A DNA stretch of 41,527 nucleotides from Patescibacteria group bacterium. Its GTDB lineage: Bacteria; Patescibacteriota; Patescibacteriia; UBA2591; CALHIP01. The translations under genes and the position numbers were made by a program. The notes beneath the pieces are model-generated. The model did not search any database and was not told the origin of the DNA. It saw only the letters and a program-made list of their open reading frames with translations. This document shows positions 1 to 6,865 of this stretch, piece after piece (position 1 is the stretch's first letter; each line of letters begins with the position of its first letter). The stretch lies in NCBI GenBank assembly GCA_026417895.1, contig JAOACJ010000015.1, positions 1 through 41,527 on the forward strand, given 5' to 3'.

Positions 1-1
1 A

Positions 2-103
2 GATATGAACTTTGGCGAAATTAAGTTAATTAACACTTTATTGACAGAATGTGGAGAATTGGTTAAAATTTTAAGCGCCATCGTTCTTAAATGTAAAAAG
101 TAA
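2..103 (+). CDS. C-terminal fragment of a small helical protein, possibly four-helix-bundle (23S rRNA IVS-type) family
   Basis: An open frame enters from the left edge and stops with TAA at 101-103, leaving 33 residues. The tail (INTLLTECGELVKILSAIVLKCKK) is amphipathic and helical. It resembles the last helix of the S23/IVP-like four-helix-bundle proteins that are common in AT-rich and CPR genomes. The start and most of the gene lie outside the window, so the family call is tentative. It ends 89 bases before tRNA-Asn on the same strand. Confidence 0.4.
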   Translation, partial: DMNFGEIKLINTLLTECGELVKILSAIVLKCKK

Positions 104-192
104 TAATTTAGTCATTAGTTCCATTTATTATTTGGTAATTAGTAATTTATATTTTATTTAGTCATTAGTAATTAATATTTATTATTTCACAT
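104..192. repeat. Degenerate AT-rich heptad-like intergenic repeat
   Basis: The gap between the partial gene and tRNA-Asn is filled with variations on TTAGTAA / TTAGTCA / TTTATTA at a spacing close to 7 bp. The string TTTAGTCATTAGT occurs twice, near 107 and 158. No coding potential or clear stem-loop is visible. It belongs to the same class of 7-bp-periodic spacer seen at 13942, 28777 and 34932. Confidence 0.5.
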
Positions 193-265
193 TCCGGCGT
201 AGCTCAATGGTTAGAGCAACTGCCTGTTAAGCAGTGGGTTGCAGGTTCGAGTCCTGCCGCCGGAG
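193..265 (+). tRNA. tRNA-Asn (anticodon GTT)
   Basis: A cloverleaf can be drawn. Acceptor TCCGGCG pairs with CGCCGGA. The D arm is GCTC/GAGC. The anticodon stem ACTGC/GCAGT carries loop CTGTTAA, giving anticodon GTT. The T arm is GCAGG/CCTGC with TTCGAGT. The discriminator is G and CCA is not encoded. A T7 run follows immediately and may end transcription. Confidence 0.95.
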
Positions 266-288
266 TTTTTTTAAAAAAAACAAATTTT

Positions 289-297
289 TGATATAAT
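289..297 (+). promoter_or_regulatory. Extended -10 promoter of the DUF192 gene
   Basis: TGATATAAT is an extended -10 (TGn plus TATAAT at 292-297). No good -35 is visible because the upstream sequence is the T7A8 run. The box ends 6 bases before the ATG at 304, so the predicted transcript starts at or next to the start codon, making it leaderless or nearly so. Confidence 0.6.
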
Positions 298-303
298 AGC
301 AAG

Positions 304-762
304 ATGCAAAAATGGTTAGTTAAGAGGATAATTATTTTCTTTTTACTTTTTATTATTAGTCTATTTTTTATTTTTTTAAAATCTCAAAAAAACGCAATTC
401 ATCAGGCTTGTTTTAGAAATTACTGTTTTGAAGTGGAATTGGCGCGTACGCCTGCCGAACAAATGAAAGGATTAATGTTTCGTCGGAAGCTAGATCAAAA
501 TAAAGGAATGCTTTTTATTTTTGATCAAGAAGCTTATTATTCTTTTTGGATGAAAAACACCCTCCTGCCATTAGATATTATTTGGCTTAATCAGAATCAA
601 GAGGTAGTTTTTATCAGTCATCAGAGTCAACCTTGCTTAGAAAATTTTTGTCCAATTATCACCCCAGAGAAAAAAGCTAAATATGTCTTAGAAATTAACG
701 GAGGGATGGCAGAAAAGATGAATTTAAAAAATGGTGATCGGTTTATTTTTAAATTAAAATGA
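304..762 (+). CDS. DUF192 family membrane-anchored protein
   Basis: 152 residues. Residues 8-26 form one hydrophobic segment (signal anchor) and the rest is a DUF192 domain expected outside the membrane. Family motifs are clear: GLMFR at 56-60, NKGMLFIF at 67-74, FWMKNT at 81-86 followed by PLDIIWL, and a C-terminal YVLEINGG with NGD. Two Cys (PCLENFCP) could form a disulfide. The function of DUF192 is not firmly established; the fold is a small beta barrel. The start is the ATG placed just after a strong extended -10. A ferredoxin gene follows on the same strand, but a functional link is not evident. Confidence 0.88.
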   Translation: MQKWLVKRIIIFFLLFIISLFFIFLKSQKNAIHQACFRNYCFEVELARTPAEQMKGLMFRRKLDQNKGMLFIFDQEAYYSFWMKNTLLPLDIIWLNQNQEVVFISHQSQPCLENFCPIITPEKKAKYVLEINGGMAEKMNLKNGDRFIFKLK

Positions 763-829
763 TTTCTTCTTGACGGTTATTCTGTTTTTGTTAAAATTTA
801 TCAACTTGTCAATTTTAACTTTAAAAACT

Positions 830-1027
830 ATGAAGTATAAAGTGAAAGTTGATAAAAATTGCTGTCTCGGTTGTGGTTCTTGTGTCGCCATTTGTCCGGA
901 AAATTTTGAACTTGACGAAGAGGGGAAATCTCAGGTTAAAAATGAGGAGATTGAAGATTTAGGTTGCAGTCAGCAAGCAGCTGATGCTTGTCCGGCTAAT
1001 TGTATCAAAATTGAAAAGATTGAATAA
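830..1027 (+). CDS. Single-cluster [4Fe-4S] ferredoxin
   Basis: 65 residues from the ATG at 830. A longer frame from a TTG at 770 would add 20 residues that do not match ferredoxins, so it was rejected. The sequence has C-x2-C-x2-C-x3-CP (CLGCGSCVAICP) near the N terminus, a second Cys pair region (GCSQQAADACP), and the ENFELDEEGK loop. This layout matches the small Thermotoga-type ferredoxin that carries one cubane cluster, with the remaining Cys pair able to form a disulfide. It lies 39 bases upstream of the 2-oxoacid oxidoreductase genes, so it is probably their electron acceptor. No Shine-Dalgarno sequence is visible. Confidence 0.9.
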   Translation: MKYKVKVDKNCCLGCGSCVAICPENFELDEEGKSQVKNEEIEDLGCSQQAADACPANCIKIEKIE

Positions 1028-1066
1028 GTAACTTAAAATAACTTAAGTTAAAGATAACCATCAAAG

Positions 1067-2722
1067 ATGAAAGAGATTTCTATTTTAATTGGCGGAATGG
1101 CCGGCGACGGAATTCGCCAGGGCGCCCATTTAATTGGCGAATTATTCAACGAGCTCGGCTACTGGCTTTTTATTTACGATGACTACCCTTCTTTGATCAG
1201 TGGTGGCCATAATTTTTCTGTTATCAGAGCAGCGGAAAAACAAATTTTTTCTCATCGAGAGAAAGTTGATTTTGCCATTGCTTTTAATGAAGAGACAGTG
1301 AAAAAACATCAAAAGAAGTGGAAAAAGGAAACAATTTTAATTTATGATTCAACAAATTTTAAAATTCAGCAGGGATATGGCTGTCCCTTTTTTAAAATCA
1401 TTCAAGATTATTCTTTGCCTTCAGTAATGAAGAATACTATAGCACTTGGTTTTTTCGCCGGACTGTGCCAAATAAATTTTTCTTTAGTTCAAAAAGTTGT
1501 TAAGAAAATTATTGTCAAAAAAATTGACGAAAATATAAAAATAGCACAGGAAGGTTATGAGGAGGGGAGAAAAATTGAAAACAAATTCAATATAAAAAAA
1601 TTAACACAGAAACCAAAAATCCTATGTACTGGTAACGAAGCAACAGCATTGGGTGCGAAACAGGCTGGTTTAAAAATTTATTTTGCCTATCCAATGACGC
1701 CAGTCACCCCGATTCTTCATTTTTTGGCCGCTCATCAAAAGGAATTTGGCGTTAAAGTCATTCAGCCAGAAAATGAAATTGCCGTTGCTTTAATGGCTGA
1801 AGGGGCGGCTTATACCGGAAAACGAACAATGGTTGGCACTTCTGGTGGTGGTTTTGCTTTGATGGTTGAATCTCTAAGCCTGGCTGGTCAAGCAGAAATT
1901 CCCCTTCTTTACGTCTATGGACAACGGCCAGGTCCTTCAACCGGTGTCCCGACTTACACCGCTCAAGCCGATCTTCAATTTGTTTTAAAAGCAGGTCATG
2001 GGGAATTTTCTCGTTTAGTTTTAGCGCCAAGTAATGTTGATGAAGCTTTTTATTTAACAGGTCTGGCTTTGAATTTGGCTTGGCGTTATCAAATACCAGC
2101 CGTCGTCCTAACTGATAAACATTTGGGCGAGAGTATTTTTTCTGCTACTTTTCAAAAAAATAAAGTTAAAGAAGAAAGACCAAAAATTTGGTCAGGGCGA
2201 GGAAAATATCAAAGATATCTTTCGACAAAAGATGGTATTTCTCCACTAGCCTTTCCTGGTGGTAAAGCAATTGTTAAATCAACTGGTTATGAACACAATG
2301 AATTTGGTTTGACTGTTGAAGAATCAGAACAAATTAAAAAAATGGTTGAAAAAAGATTAAAAAAACAGAAGACATTAGAGAAAGAATTAAAGAAGAGAAA
2401 AACCATTAATGTTTACGGAACTCGGCGAAGTAAAATTGCTTTACTGACCTGGGGTTCGACTACTGGCGTGGTGAGGGAAATTGGTGAAAAATTGGGTTTA
2501 AAAGTTATTCAACCTCTTTTCTTACAGCCCTGGCCAGTAGAAGATTTAAAAAAAGAGTTGAGAGGTGTCAAAAAAATTATTGATATTGAAATGAATACCA
2601 CTGGCCAGTTGGCTGATTTATTAGATTCGTCCAGGATTGTCGTTAATCAAAAAATTTTAAAGTATGATGGCAGGCCATTTACTTTAGATGAGTTAGAAAA
2701 TAAAATAAAAAAATTTCTATGA
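1067..2722 (+). CDS. 2-oxoacid:ferredoxin oxidoreductase, fused gamma-alpha subunit
   Basis: 551 residues. Residues 1-180 form the gamma domain (IGGMAGDGIRQGAHLIGE, then DYPSLISGGHNFSVI). From about 185 onward is the alpha pyrimidine-binding domain (GNEATALGAKQAG, YPMTPVTPILHFLA, PENEIAVALMAEGAAYTG, TSGGGFALM), followed by domain II (GSTTGVVREI, FLQPWP). This gamma-alpha fusion is typical of the KorA-like branch. With the beta subunit it would oxidatively decarboxylate a 2-oxoacid to an acyl-CoA and reduce ferredoxin, in the cytoplasm. The substrate (pyruvate, 2-oxoglutarate or a branched-chain acid) cannot be read from sequence. Its stop overlaps the beta-subunit start by 4 bases, implying translational coupling. 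Confidence 0.92.
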   Translation: MKEISILIGGMAGDGIRQGAHLIGELFNELGYWLFIYDDYPSLISGGHNFSVIRAAEKQIFSHREKVDFAIAFNEETVKKHQKKWKKETILIYDSTNFKIQQGYGCPFFKIIQDYSLPSVMKNTIALGFFAGLCQINFSLVQKVVKKIIVKKIDENIKIAQEGYEEGRKIENKFNIKKLTQKPKILCTGNEATALGAKQAGLKIYFAYPMTPVTPILHFLAAHQKEFGVKVIQPENEIAVALMAEGAAYTGKRTMVGTSGGGFALMVESLSLAGQAEIPLLYVYGQRPGPSTGVPTYTAQADLQFVLKAGHGEFSRLVLAPSNVDEAFYLTGLALNLAWRYQIPAVVLTDKHLGESIFSATFQKNKVKEERPKIWSGRGKYQRYLSTKDGISPLAFPGGKAIVKSTGYEHNEFGLTVEESEQIKKMVEKRLKKQKTLEKELKKRKTINVYGTRRSKIALLTWGSTTGVVREIGEKLGLKVIQPLFLQPWPVEDLKKELRGVKKIIDIEMNTTGQLADLLDSSRIVVNQKILKYDGRPFTLDELENKIKKFL

Positions 2723-3513
2723 ATCAAGAAAATCTAAGAACAGGGGCAATAAATACCTGGTGTCCCGGTTGTGGAAATTTTGCTTTACAAAATGCTTTAA
2801 TTTCTGCTCTTGATGAATTAATTCAAGAAGGTTTCACTAAAGAAAACTTTGTTCTTGTTACTGGCATCGGTTGTCATGGAAAGATGGCTGACTATCTAAA
2901 TCTCAATAGTTTCTATTCTTTACATGGTCGAGCTGTTCCAGTGGCAACAGGGATAAAATTAGCTCAGCCAAAACTGATTCCGATTGTCTGTGTTGGTGAC
3001 GGCGATGTCTATAGTGAAGGTTTGGAGCATTTAATTTTTGCCGCCAAAAGAAATTCTGAAATTAAAGTTTTGGTTCATAATAATCGTGTTTTTAGTTTAA
3101 CCACTGGACAATTTACACCGACATCGCCAAAGGGCTTTATTAGCAAATCAGCGCCACAGGGAAATATTGAGGAACCTTTAAATCCTATTGAATTAATGTT
3201 GGTCAGTGGTGCTTCTTTTGTCGCTCGTGGTTATGTCGGCAGAAGTGGTCATTTGAAAAATTTAATCAAAAAAGCCATTCTTCATCACGGCTTTGCTTTC
3301 ATTGATATTCTTCAACCTTGTGTCGTCTATTTTAACACCTACAATTTTTATAATCAAAATATCTATGAACTAGAAGAAAAAGAGTTAGACAATTTTTCTC
3401 TGGCTCTAGAAAAGTCCCGCCAGTGGCGTTACCAAAATTCAGGTCAAATTCCTATTGGTCTCTTTTATCAAAAAGAAAGACCCACATTTGAAGAAGAAAT
3501 TTTGAAAGAATAA
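2719..3513 (+). CDS. 2-oxoacid:ferredoxin oxidoreductase, beta (TPP-binding) subunit
   Basis: 264 residues. WCPGCG (14-19), IGCHG (50-54) and LQPC near the C-terminal third supply the cysteines expected for the proximal [4Fe-4S] cluster. The thiamine diphosphate motif starts GDGD at 93-96 and ends at the NN near 111, followed by FSLTTGQFTPTS, which matches the family signature. There is no fused ferredoxin (delta) domain, so the stand-alone ferredoxin at 830 probably fills that role. It overlaps the alpha-subunit gene by 4 bases. An AT-only inverted repeat follows the stop. Confidence 0.92.
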   Translation: MNQENLRTGAINTWCPGCGNFALQNALISALDELIQEGFTKENFVLVTGIGCHGKMADYLNLNSFYSLHGRAVPVATGIKLAQPKLIPIVCVGDGDVYSEGLEHLIFAAKRNSEIKVLVHNNRVFSLTTGQFTPTSPKGFISKSAPQGNIEEPLNPIELMLVSGASFVARGYVGRSGHLKNLIKKAILHHGFAFIDILQPCVVYFNTYNFYNQNIYELEEKELDNFSLALEKSRQWRYQNSGQIPIGLFYQKERPTFEEEILKE

Positions 3514-3517
3514 AAAA

Positions 3518-3561
3518 ATATTTTAGATATCTATTAAAAAAATTTTTTTATTTCTAAATAT
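3518..3561 (+). terminator. Possible AT-rich hairpin terminator after the oxidoreductase operon
   Basis: The arms ATATTTTAGA and TCTAAATAT, with one bulge, enclose a perfect palindrome of A7T7 flanked by T and A. It lies right after the korB-like stop and before the tRNA promoter. It has almost no G or C, so its strength as a terminator is doubtful. Confidence 0.3.
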
Positions 3562-3575
3562 GGTTATTGAAATAT

Positions 3576-3604
3576 TTGACTTTATCACTTTTTTGTGATA
3601 GAAT
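3576..3604 (+). promoter_or_regulatory. Promoter of the two CAT-anticodon tRNA genes
   Basis: The -35 is TTGACT (3576-3581), the spacer is 17 bp, and the -10 is TAGAAT (3599-3604) preceded by TGA (extended -10). The spacer holds a perfect inverted repeat, TATCAC/GTGATA (3583-3600). The mature tRNA begins 11 bases after the -10. Confidence 0.7.
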
Positions 3605-3615
3605 TAAAAGTCAAA

Positions 3616-3690
3616 AGCGGGGTAGAGCAGTGGCAGCTCGCCAGGCCCATAATCTGGAGGTCGTGGGTTCGAATCCCACCCCCGCAACCA
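3616..3690 (+). tRNA. Initiator tRNA-fMet (CAT) with unusual anticodon arm
   Basis: Acceptor GCGGGG/CCCCGC leaves an unpaired first position (A1 opposite A72), the hallmark that marks an initiator for formylation. The D arm has A11:U24 and CCA is encoded at 3688-3690. The anticodon stem is CCAGG/TCTGG with loop CCCATAA. The pairs at 29-41, 30-40 and 31-39 are therefore A-U, G-C and G-U, not three G-C, and position 33 is C where U is nearly universal. The T arm GTGGG/CCCAC with TTCGAAT is normal. The next tRNA starts at the following base. Confidence 0.92.
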
Positions 3691-3762
3691 GGCAGGGTAG
3701 CTCAGTGGTAGAGCAACGGATTCATAATCCGTCTGTCATGGGTTCGAATCCCATCCCTGCTA
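3691..3762 (+). tRNA. tRNA with CAT anticodon, probably elongator Met (tRNA-Ile2 possible)
   Basis: Acceptor GGCAGGG/CCCTGCT (ending in a G1:U72 pair), D arm GCTC/GAGC, anticodon stem ACGGA/TCCGT with loop TTCATAA, T arm ATGGG/CCCAT, discriminator A, CCA not encoded. A fully paired acceptor and U33 exclude an initiator. Elongator Met and lysidine-modified Ile(CAT) cannot be separated with confidence by eye; the acceptor and anticodon arms look closer to Gram-positive elongator Met. A T8 run follows. Confidence 0.88.
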
Positions 3763-3794
3763 TTTTTTTTATTTAACCTTGTGGATAACTTCCC

Positions 3795-3832
3795 TTGTTT
3801 TTTTCATCTTAAGTAGTATGATAGTGTATGAT
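3795..3832 (+). promoter_or_regulatory. Promoter with 10-bp-spaced direct repeat upstream of the RHH fusion gene
   Basis: The -35-like TTGTTT (3795-3800), a 16-bp spacer and TATGAT (3817-3822) form a promoter. GTATGAT occurs twice, at 3816-3822 and 3826-3832, exactly 10 bp apart, so the two copies face the same side of the helix and cover the -10. Ribbon-helix-helix repressors often bind such phased repeats, and the next gene encodes an RHH domain. Autoregulation is an inference. Confidence 0.45.
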
Positions 3833-3858
3833 GATTTAATCCTTTATCTAAGCAGTTT

Positions 3859-4698
3859 ATGAGGAGACAACGATTAACAATTACCATGAAAAAAGATCTC
3901 ATTAATCTTTTAGACAAACAAATTGATAGGGAAAAATTAAGAAATCGTTCTCAGGCTATTGAATATTTTCTTTCCCAATTACTTTTGCCGAAAGTGACAA
4001 AAGTCTTAATTTTGGCTGGCGGTGAAGGGGTTAAATTCAGACCCCTTACCTACGAAATGCCAAAAGCTCTAATTCCAATAAAAGAAAAACCACTTTTAGA
4101 ATATACCTTAGAAAATTTGAAAAAATATAACTTTTCTGAAATTGTCATTTCTATTGGTCATCTTGGGCGAAAAATAAAAGAATATTTTAAAGATGGGAAA
4201 AAATTTGGTTTAAATATATCCTATTTAGTCCAAGAGAAAAAGACACCGGGTACTGCTCAACCAGTTAAACAGGCTGAAAAAATTTTAAAGAATGAAACTT
4301 TTTTCTTAATTTATGGCGATGTTTTGGCTGAAATTGACTATCAGGATCTTTTAAATTTTCATCAATCTCATCATGGCATAGTGACAATGGCTTTAGCCTC
4401 AGTTGATCGGCCAAGTGATTGGGGGGTTGCAGAAATGCGAGGCAATTTAATTACTAATTTTCTAGAAAAACCAAAAGAAAAAATCCGTTCCCACTTAGTC
4501 AATGCTGGAATTTTTGTTTGTCAGCCAGAAATTTTTCGGTACCTGAGAAAAAATTCAGAACGCTTAGAGAAAGATGTTTTTCCAATTTTGGTTCGTGAGA
4601 AAAAACTTTATGGTTATCCATTTGAAGGTGAATGGGCGGATCTTTCCACTCCAGAGATTTACGAAGAAGTTTTGAAAAATTTTCAATATTGTTTTTAA
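3859..4698 (+). CDS. Ribbon-helix-helix domain fused to sugar-phosphate nucleotidyltransferase
   Basis: 279 residues. Residues 1-45 look like an RHH (CopG/MetJ-type) DNA-binding domain: a basic beta strand (RRQRLTITM), a helix, then RNRSQAIEYFLSQLL. From about residue 48 an NTP_transferase domain follows: LILAGGEG, FRPLTYEMPKALIPI, YGDVLAEID with a metal-binding Asp, FLEKPKE, NAGIFV, and a final GEWADLSTPE. The signature loop reads GEGVKFRPLT instead of the usual G-x-G-T-R-x-R-P-L-T. The enzyme half should activate a sugar-1-phosphate to an NDP-sugar; the sugar is not predictable. The RHH half implies DNA binding, perhaps at its own promoter. The ATG at 3859 is required to include the RHH strand. 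Confidence 0.85.
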   Translation: MRRQRLTITMKKDLINLLDKQIDREKLRNRSQAIEYFLSQLLLPKVTKVLILAGGEGVKFRPLTYEMPKALIPIKEKPLLEYTLENLKKYNFSEIVISIGHLGRKIKEYFKDGKKFGLNISYLVQEKKTPGTAQPVKQAEKILKNETFFLIYGDVLAEIDYQDLLNFHQSHHGIVTMALASVDRPSDWGVAEMRGNLITNFLEKPKEKIRSHLVNAGIFVCQPEIFRYLRKNSERLEKDVFPILVREKKLYGYPFEGEWADLSTPEIYEEVLKNFQYCF

Positions 4699-4725
4699 AA
4701 AAAAATTAAATAAGGAAGAAAAAAT

Positions 4726-5724
4726 ATGAAAAGAATTGTAATTTTGGCCGGCGGGAGTGCTGGTCATCAAATAGCTAAATCTCTGAAAAAAGATCATTTC
4801 ATAAATTCATTTAAGTTTTCTTTCATCGTTAATACTTCAGATGACGGCGGACACAGCGGAGAAATCAGGCAAAAATACAGCATCATTCCGCCCGGTGACT
4901 TGCTGAAAGTTATATGTGCTTTTCTTTCTCCGAAAATCGCAAGAAGGTTGACAAACAGAGACTCAAAAGGAAGGGTGAAGGGAAACTTGATATTGACAGA
5001 ATTTCTGATGAATTATGGTATACCAGCAGGAATTAAAAAATTTACTGATTCATTTGGTGGTTTACCAAGAAACGTGTCTATTCTTCCGGTGACCGATTGT
5101 CCGACCACTTTCTGTTTAAGAACAAGAGAAAAAAAGAAAATATATAAAGGACAGTGGAAGGTAATTTTCTCTTCACCGACAGAAAAGAGAAGGGGTGATT
5201 TTTTTCTTGAACCCAGGGTTCAGATTCTACCTGTCGTCCGAAATGAAATTAAAAAATCAGATGCAGTGGTGATAGCGCCGAGTTCGGTCCTCTATTCGAT
5301 TTTACCAATTTTACTTGTATCGGGAATGAAAAAGATTCTTCAAAATAAAAAAATCATCTGGTTTGTTCCTCTTTTTTGTTTACCTACAGAACCAAAACGA
5401 CAAACTTTCGAATTTTATCTATCTCTTCTAGTTCGCTATGGAAAACAGCCCGATGTTGCGGTAATAAATAACAGAGAAATTTCCAAGAACATTCTTCAGT
5501 TATATGAAAAAAAAGGATTTACTGTAGTCTCGCCAACCTCACCAACTTGTTCCTTAACCATTCATTTCATTTACAAAGATTTAATTCCTAATCCCGATGA
5601 CGTTTCTCGAGAGGAGCCGAAAATTATGAATTTTGATTTTAACGGAATCTCATTTTCAAGGTTTTTTATTCCTATTAAACACGACTATAAAAAGATAAAT
5701 AAAATTTTAAAAGAGATCATCTAA
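4726..5724 (+). CDS. YvcK/CofD-like family protein
   Basis: 332 residues. The N-terminal ILAGGSAG loop, TSDDGGHSGEIR, PPGDLLKV, GNLILTEF, and a later VIAPSSVLYSILPILL segment match the CofD/YvcK superfamily (Rossmann-like). Bacterial YvcK proteins bind UDP-sugars and influence carbon flow and cell-wall growth; CofD transfers lactyl phosphate in F420 synthesis. With no F420 genes nearby, the YvcK-like role is favoured. It has one of the few clear Shine-Dalgarno sequences here (AAGGAA, 4713-4718), and codon choice (AGC, ATA, AGG, CTG) looks a little different from its neighbours, which may hint at a separate origin. It lies 27 bases after the nucleotidyltransferase gene. Confidence 0.8.
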   Translation: MKRIVILAGGSAGHQIAKSLKKDHFINSFKFSFIVNTSDDGGHSGEIRQKYSIIPPGDLLKVICAFLSPKIARRLTNRDSKGRVKGNLILTEFLMNYGIPAGIKKFTDSFGGLPRNVSILPVTDCPTTFCLRTREKKKIYKGQWKVIFSSPTEKRRGDFFLEPRVQILPVVRNEIKKSDAVVIAPSSVLYSILPILLVSGMKKILQNKKIIWFVPLFCLPTEPKRQTFEFYLSLLVRYGKQPDVAVINNREISKNILQLYEKKGFTVVSPTSPTCSLTIHFIYKDLIPNPDDVSREEPKIMNFDFNGISFSRFFIPIKHDYKKINKILKEII

Positions 5725-5750
5725 AAAGATGGTCTCTTCTTTTTTTTATT
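5711..5750 (+). terminator. Intrinsic terminator between convergent genes
   Basis: AAGAGATCATCT (5711-5722) pairs with AGATGGTCTCTT (5727-5738) across an AAAA loop, giving 12 pairs with one G-U, followed by a T-rich tail from 5739. The stem overlaps the stop codon of the YvcK-like gene. The left flank is A-rich, so it may also stop transcripts coming from the minus-strand gene that ends at 5756. Confidence 0.85.
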
Positions 5751-5755
5751 TCCAA

Positions 5756-6853
5756 TTATTTTAAATATTTTAAAATCGAATTTATATAATTGACAAACTT
5801 TCTTTTTGGGATTAAATTTTTAAAATCAAAATAAGATTCATCTAACTCTCTTTTCTTTAAAATTTTTTTTAAAGGACAAACATCAACAAAAAAATTACCC
5901 CTTTCCTTTTTAATAATTGGTGTCCAACCAAATTTTTTTTCGGAAAGTAAATTAACGGCTTTTTGTCCAAGACCGACAGCCAATTTTTTGTCAATTTCAA
6001 TTGCCCTTCCTGACTGTAGCCAATTGCCAGGAATGATAATTTTCGTATCAATACCTAATCTTTTTTTTATCTCGATTCGTAAATTCCAAGCCTTTAATTC
6101 ATGTCTTATGACCTTATATCCATCTTTTTGATCATCGAGAAGACCTTTTATTTTATCGCCAAGGAAAGCCTCCTTACTCATCACCACTACAGCAGAGCTA
6201 TTATTTTTTTTATATCGTCGAAAAATTATTTTGATTACCCGATCGATGTCGACATATCGTTCCGGTGGGATAATTATATCAGCCTGACCGAGATAACTGG
6301 TGGCCGCAAGCCAGCCTACTTTTTCACCCATCACTTCAATTATAAAGATTCGAGAAAGAGCATGGGCCGCATCTCTGATTTCTTTAACAAAATTAATTAA
6401 CTTAAAAGCAGCGGTAGGAAACCCTGGCGTCCAATAAGTTTCTGATAGATCGTTATCAATAGTTTTAGGGACACCAACTATTGGTAATTTTTCTTCTTTA
6501 AAAATTTTATAGGCTGTACCTAAGGTATCGTTTCCGCCAATTGCTATTAAGTAATCTATTTTTTGCTTTTTAAAATTATTTTTTAAGTTTTCGAGTCCAT
6601 TTTTTAATTCGTAAGGATTAGTTCTTGAGGATTTTAAAAATACCCCCCCTTTTTCTTTTATTCTTCTTTCGTCAAAACTATTCAATGGAATTATTTTTCC
6701 TTGATTAGAGAGACATTGCCAACCTTCAAGGCCGCCCCAAATGTTTGCCTTCAATTTTTTGGCTCTCTTGATTACGCCGTAAAGAGTTGGATTTAAAGAA
6801 GGGGAAAGGCCACCGCCAGTAAAAACAAGAACTTTTTTATTTTTTAAATTCAT
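5756..6853 (-). CDS. 6-phosphofructokinase, pyrophosphate-type branch
   Basis: 365 residues. FTGGGLSPSLNPTLYGVI is the N-terminal phosphate loop, IGGNDTLGTA the phosphoryl-donor loop, VPKTIDNDL the catalytic loop, and MGEKVGWLA the MGR-like fructose-6-phosphate region. The Lys in PKTIDND and the Asp in GGND are features of PPi-dependent enzymes; ATP enzymes have GGDGS and PGTIDND. The donor loop usually reads GGDD or GGED, so Asn here is unusual. The enzyme would phosphorylate fructose-6-phosphate reversibly in glycolysis. The ATG (complement of 6851-6853) lies 12 bases downstream of tRNA-Leu on the same strand, and the two may share a transcript. Confidence 0.85.
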   Translation of the reverse strand: MNLKNKKVLVFTGGGLSPSLNPTLYGVIKRAKKLKANIWGGLEGWQCLSNQGKIIPLNSFDERRIKEKGGVFLKSSRTNPYELKNGLENLKNNFKKQKIDYLIAIGGNDTLGTAYKIFKEEKLPIVGVPKTIDNDLSETYWTPGFPTAAFKLINFVKEIRDAAHALSRIFIIEVMGEKVGWLAATSYLGQADIIIPPERYVDIDRVIKIIFRRYKKNNSSAVVVMSKEAFLGDKIKGLLDDQKDGYKVIRHELKAWNLRIEIKKRLGIDTKIIIPGNWLQSGRAIEIDKKLAVGLGQKAVNLLSEKKFGWTPIIKKERGNFFVDVCPLKKILKKRELDESYFDFKNLIPKRKFVNYINSILKYLK

Positions 6854-6865
6854 AATTTTCTAAAA

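Noticed and set aside
770-829. N-terminal extension of the ferredoxin from TTG
   Set aside because: The extra 20 residues are hydrophobic and unlike ferredoxins; ATG at 830 gives a complete protein.
1039-1050. Perfect 12-bp palindrome TAACTTAAGTTA before the oxidoreductase gene
   Set aside because: A short AT palindrome is expected by chance at this base composition, and no second copy was seen.
1758-2030. Minus-strand frame of 90 residues inside the oxidoreductase alpha gene
   Set aside because: It is an antisense shadow of a conserved coding region.
3567-3776. 69-residue open frame over the tRNA pair
   Set aside because: It is formed by reading through the two tRNA genes; the cloverleaf structures explain the sequence.
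6101-6400. Plus-strand frame of 99 residues
   Set aside because: It lies opposite the well-supported phosphofructokinase gene and shows no family features.
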